Shown here one piece after another: positions 12,669 to 13,371 of a DNA stretch of 13,371 bases; the stretch's first letter is position 1, and every line of letters starts with the position of its first letter. The position numbers and the translations under genes were made by a program. A model generated the notes under the pieces. The model saw only the letters and a list, made by a program, of their open reading frames with translations. It searched no databases and had not been told where the DNA came from. The stretch comes from Clostridia bacterium (GTDB taxonomy: Bacteria; Bacillota; Clostridia; Oscillospirales; CAG-272). Location of the stretch: positions 1-13,371 of the forward strand of contig JAFVRI010000170.1 in NCBI GenBank assembly GCA_017504335.1. Direction: 5' to 3'.

Positions 12669-13371
12669 ATGAAGAGGCTCGGAAGGATATTCTTATCGGT
12701 ATGGAGAAAAGCAGGTGAGGGAATCAAGCGAATGATTGGTCGGATCGTCATGCGATACGGAAGGATCCGTGCTTGGATGCTACTTCGGAAAAACGGAATT
12801 TATTACATCAACGGCTCGGATGTGCTGCCTGCCCCCCTGAGCCGTGCGGAGGAGGCACAGATCATAGAGCGACTGGGGAAGGATGAAGGGGCAAGAGCGC
12901 TTTTGATTGAGCACAATCTTCGCTTGGTGGTCTATATTGCGAAGCGCTTTGAAAATACGGGTGCAGGTCTCGAGGATCTGGTTTCCATCGGCACCATTGG
13001 GCTGATCAAGGCGATCAATACCTTTCGGGCGGATAAAAATATCAAGCTTGCCACCTATGCCTCTCGCTGTATCGAGAATGAAATCCTTATGTATATCCGC
13101 AAGCATTCGGGTACCCGTTCGGAGGTTTCCATTGATGAGCCCTTGAATACCGATTGGGACGGGAACGAGCTTCTTTTGTCGGATATTCTCGGCAGCGATG
13201 AGGATATGATCGCCAACGAGATTGAGCAGATGGAGGAGCGACAGAGAATCCGTCGGGCGGTGGCGGGACTCGGTGCGCGAGAGCGGGAGATTATTGAATT
13301 GCGATACGGAATGAACGGAAAACGTGAGCTGACCCAGAAGGAGGTTGCCGAGCGCTTGGGGATCTCTCAAT
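12669..13371 (+). CDS. sigE: RNA polymerase sporulation sigma factor SigE (pro-sigma-E), 3' end cut
   Basis: The first 234 codons are present; about 5-10 are probably missing, since the sequence ends inside the region 4 helix-turn-helix (TQKEVAERLGISQ, 222-234). This is the early mother-cell sporulation sigma factor, made inactive and cleaved by SpoIIGA. Region 2 is highly conserved: NLRLVVYIAKRFENTG (83-98), EDLVSIGTIGLIKAINTF (102-119), IKLATYASRCIENEILMYI (125-143), then DEPLNTDWDGNELLLSDILG (156-175). The N-terminal leader is basic and amphipathic, and YYINGSD (45-51) aligns with the cleavage region of the B. subtilis protein, putting the site near residue 45 instead of 27. The ATG at 12669 has GGAGG 7 nt upstream. 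An internal ATG at codon 22 has a weaker GAGGG. The next gene in related genomes is often sigG, beyond this window. Confidence 0.95.
   Translation, partial: MKRLGRIFLSVWRKAGEGIKRMIGRIVMRYGRIRAWMLLRKNGIYYINGSDVLPAPLSRAEEAQIIERLGKDEGARALLIEHNLRLVVYIAKRFENTGAGLEDLVSIGTIGLIKAINTFRADKNIKLATYASRCIENEILMYIRKHSGTRSEVSIDEPLNTDWDGNELLLSDILGSDEDMIANEIEQMEERQRIRRAVAGLGAREREIIELRYGMNGKRELTQKEVAERLGISQ

Noticed and set aside
12780..13370. A minus-strand open frame of 196 codons at the right end
   Set aside because: It is the shadow of sigE, whose conserved regions 2 and 4 are on the plus strand.

Overview
The window looks like chromosome of an endospore-forming Clostridia-type Bacillota, probably an uncultured gut lineage. 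The clearest marker is the spoIIGA-sigE pair at the right end. Supporting signs are strong GGAGG-type ribosome binding sites, sigma-A style promoters with extended -10 boxes, a lipoprotein with a lipobox, and a GH127-type glycosidase. Base composition is moderate, with AT-rich intergenic DNA. No genus is claimed.

Layout, left to right. (1) 1-233, minus strand: 5' part of a YbaK/aminoacyl-tRNA deacylase gene with a well-formed promoter. (2) 234-643: a 410-base gene-free stretch holding that promoter, a 21-bp exact direct repeat, a 16-bp AT palindrome, a rho-independent terminator, and a long imperfect inverted repeat (350-422 against 547-616) that resembles a small non-autonomous element. (3) 644-4382, minus strand: murD, then a lipoprotein with two PsbP-like repeats, then a NifS/IscS-type cysteine desulfurase. 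The last two are 14 nt apart and end at the terminator at 473-510. (4) 4455-8370, minus strand: a 1135-residue fused ABC ATPase/permease of MacB-like layout with a very large extracellular domain, followed by a small two-helix membrane protein with a zinc ribbon. A perfect 12-bp hairpin sits between them and a strong terminator follows. (5) 8447-9169, minus strand: a RadC-family JAMM-domain protein with an operator-like inverted repeat on its promoter. (6) 9352-9567, plus strand: a DUF378 membrane protein and its terminator. (7) 9719-11626, plus strand: a cytoplasmic GH127/DUF1680 glycosidase with its own promoter and terminator. (8) 11769-13371, plus strand: spoIIGA and sigE (sigE cut by the window edge), the protease and pro-sigma factor of the mother-cell sporulation pathway.

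Most units are ordinary housekeeping or sporulation genes in short transcription units bounded by visible promoters and hairpins. The only tight functional module is spoIIGA-sigE, in which SpoIIGA removes the N-terminal leader of pro-sigma-E. The less ordinary parts are the 350-616 inverted-repeat element, the large methionine-cluster extracellular domain of the ABC protein with its zinc-ribbon neighbour, the hairpin over that neighbour's start, the radC operator candidate, and a pro-sigma-E leader about 18 residues longer than in Bacillus subtilis. I found no CRISPR array, tRNA, rRNA, phage or transposase gene. All searches and alignments here were done by eye.
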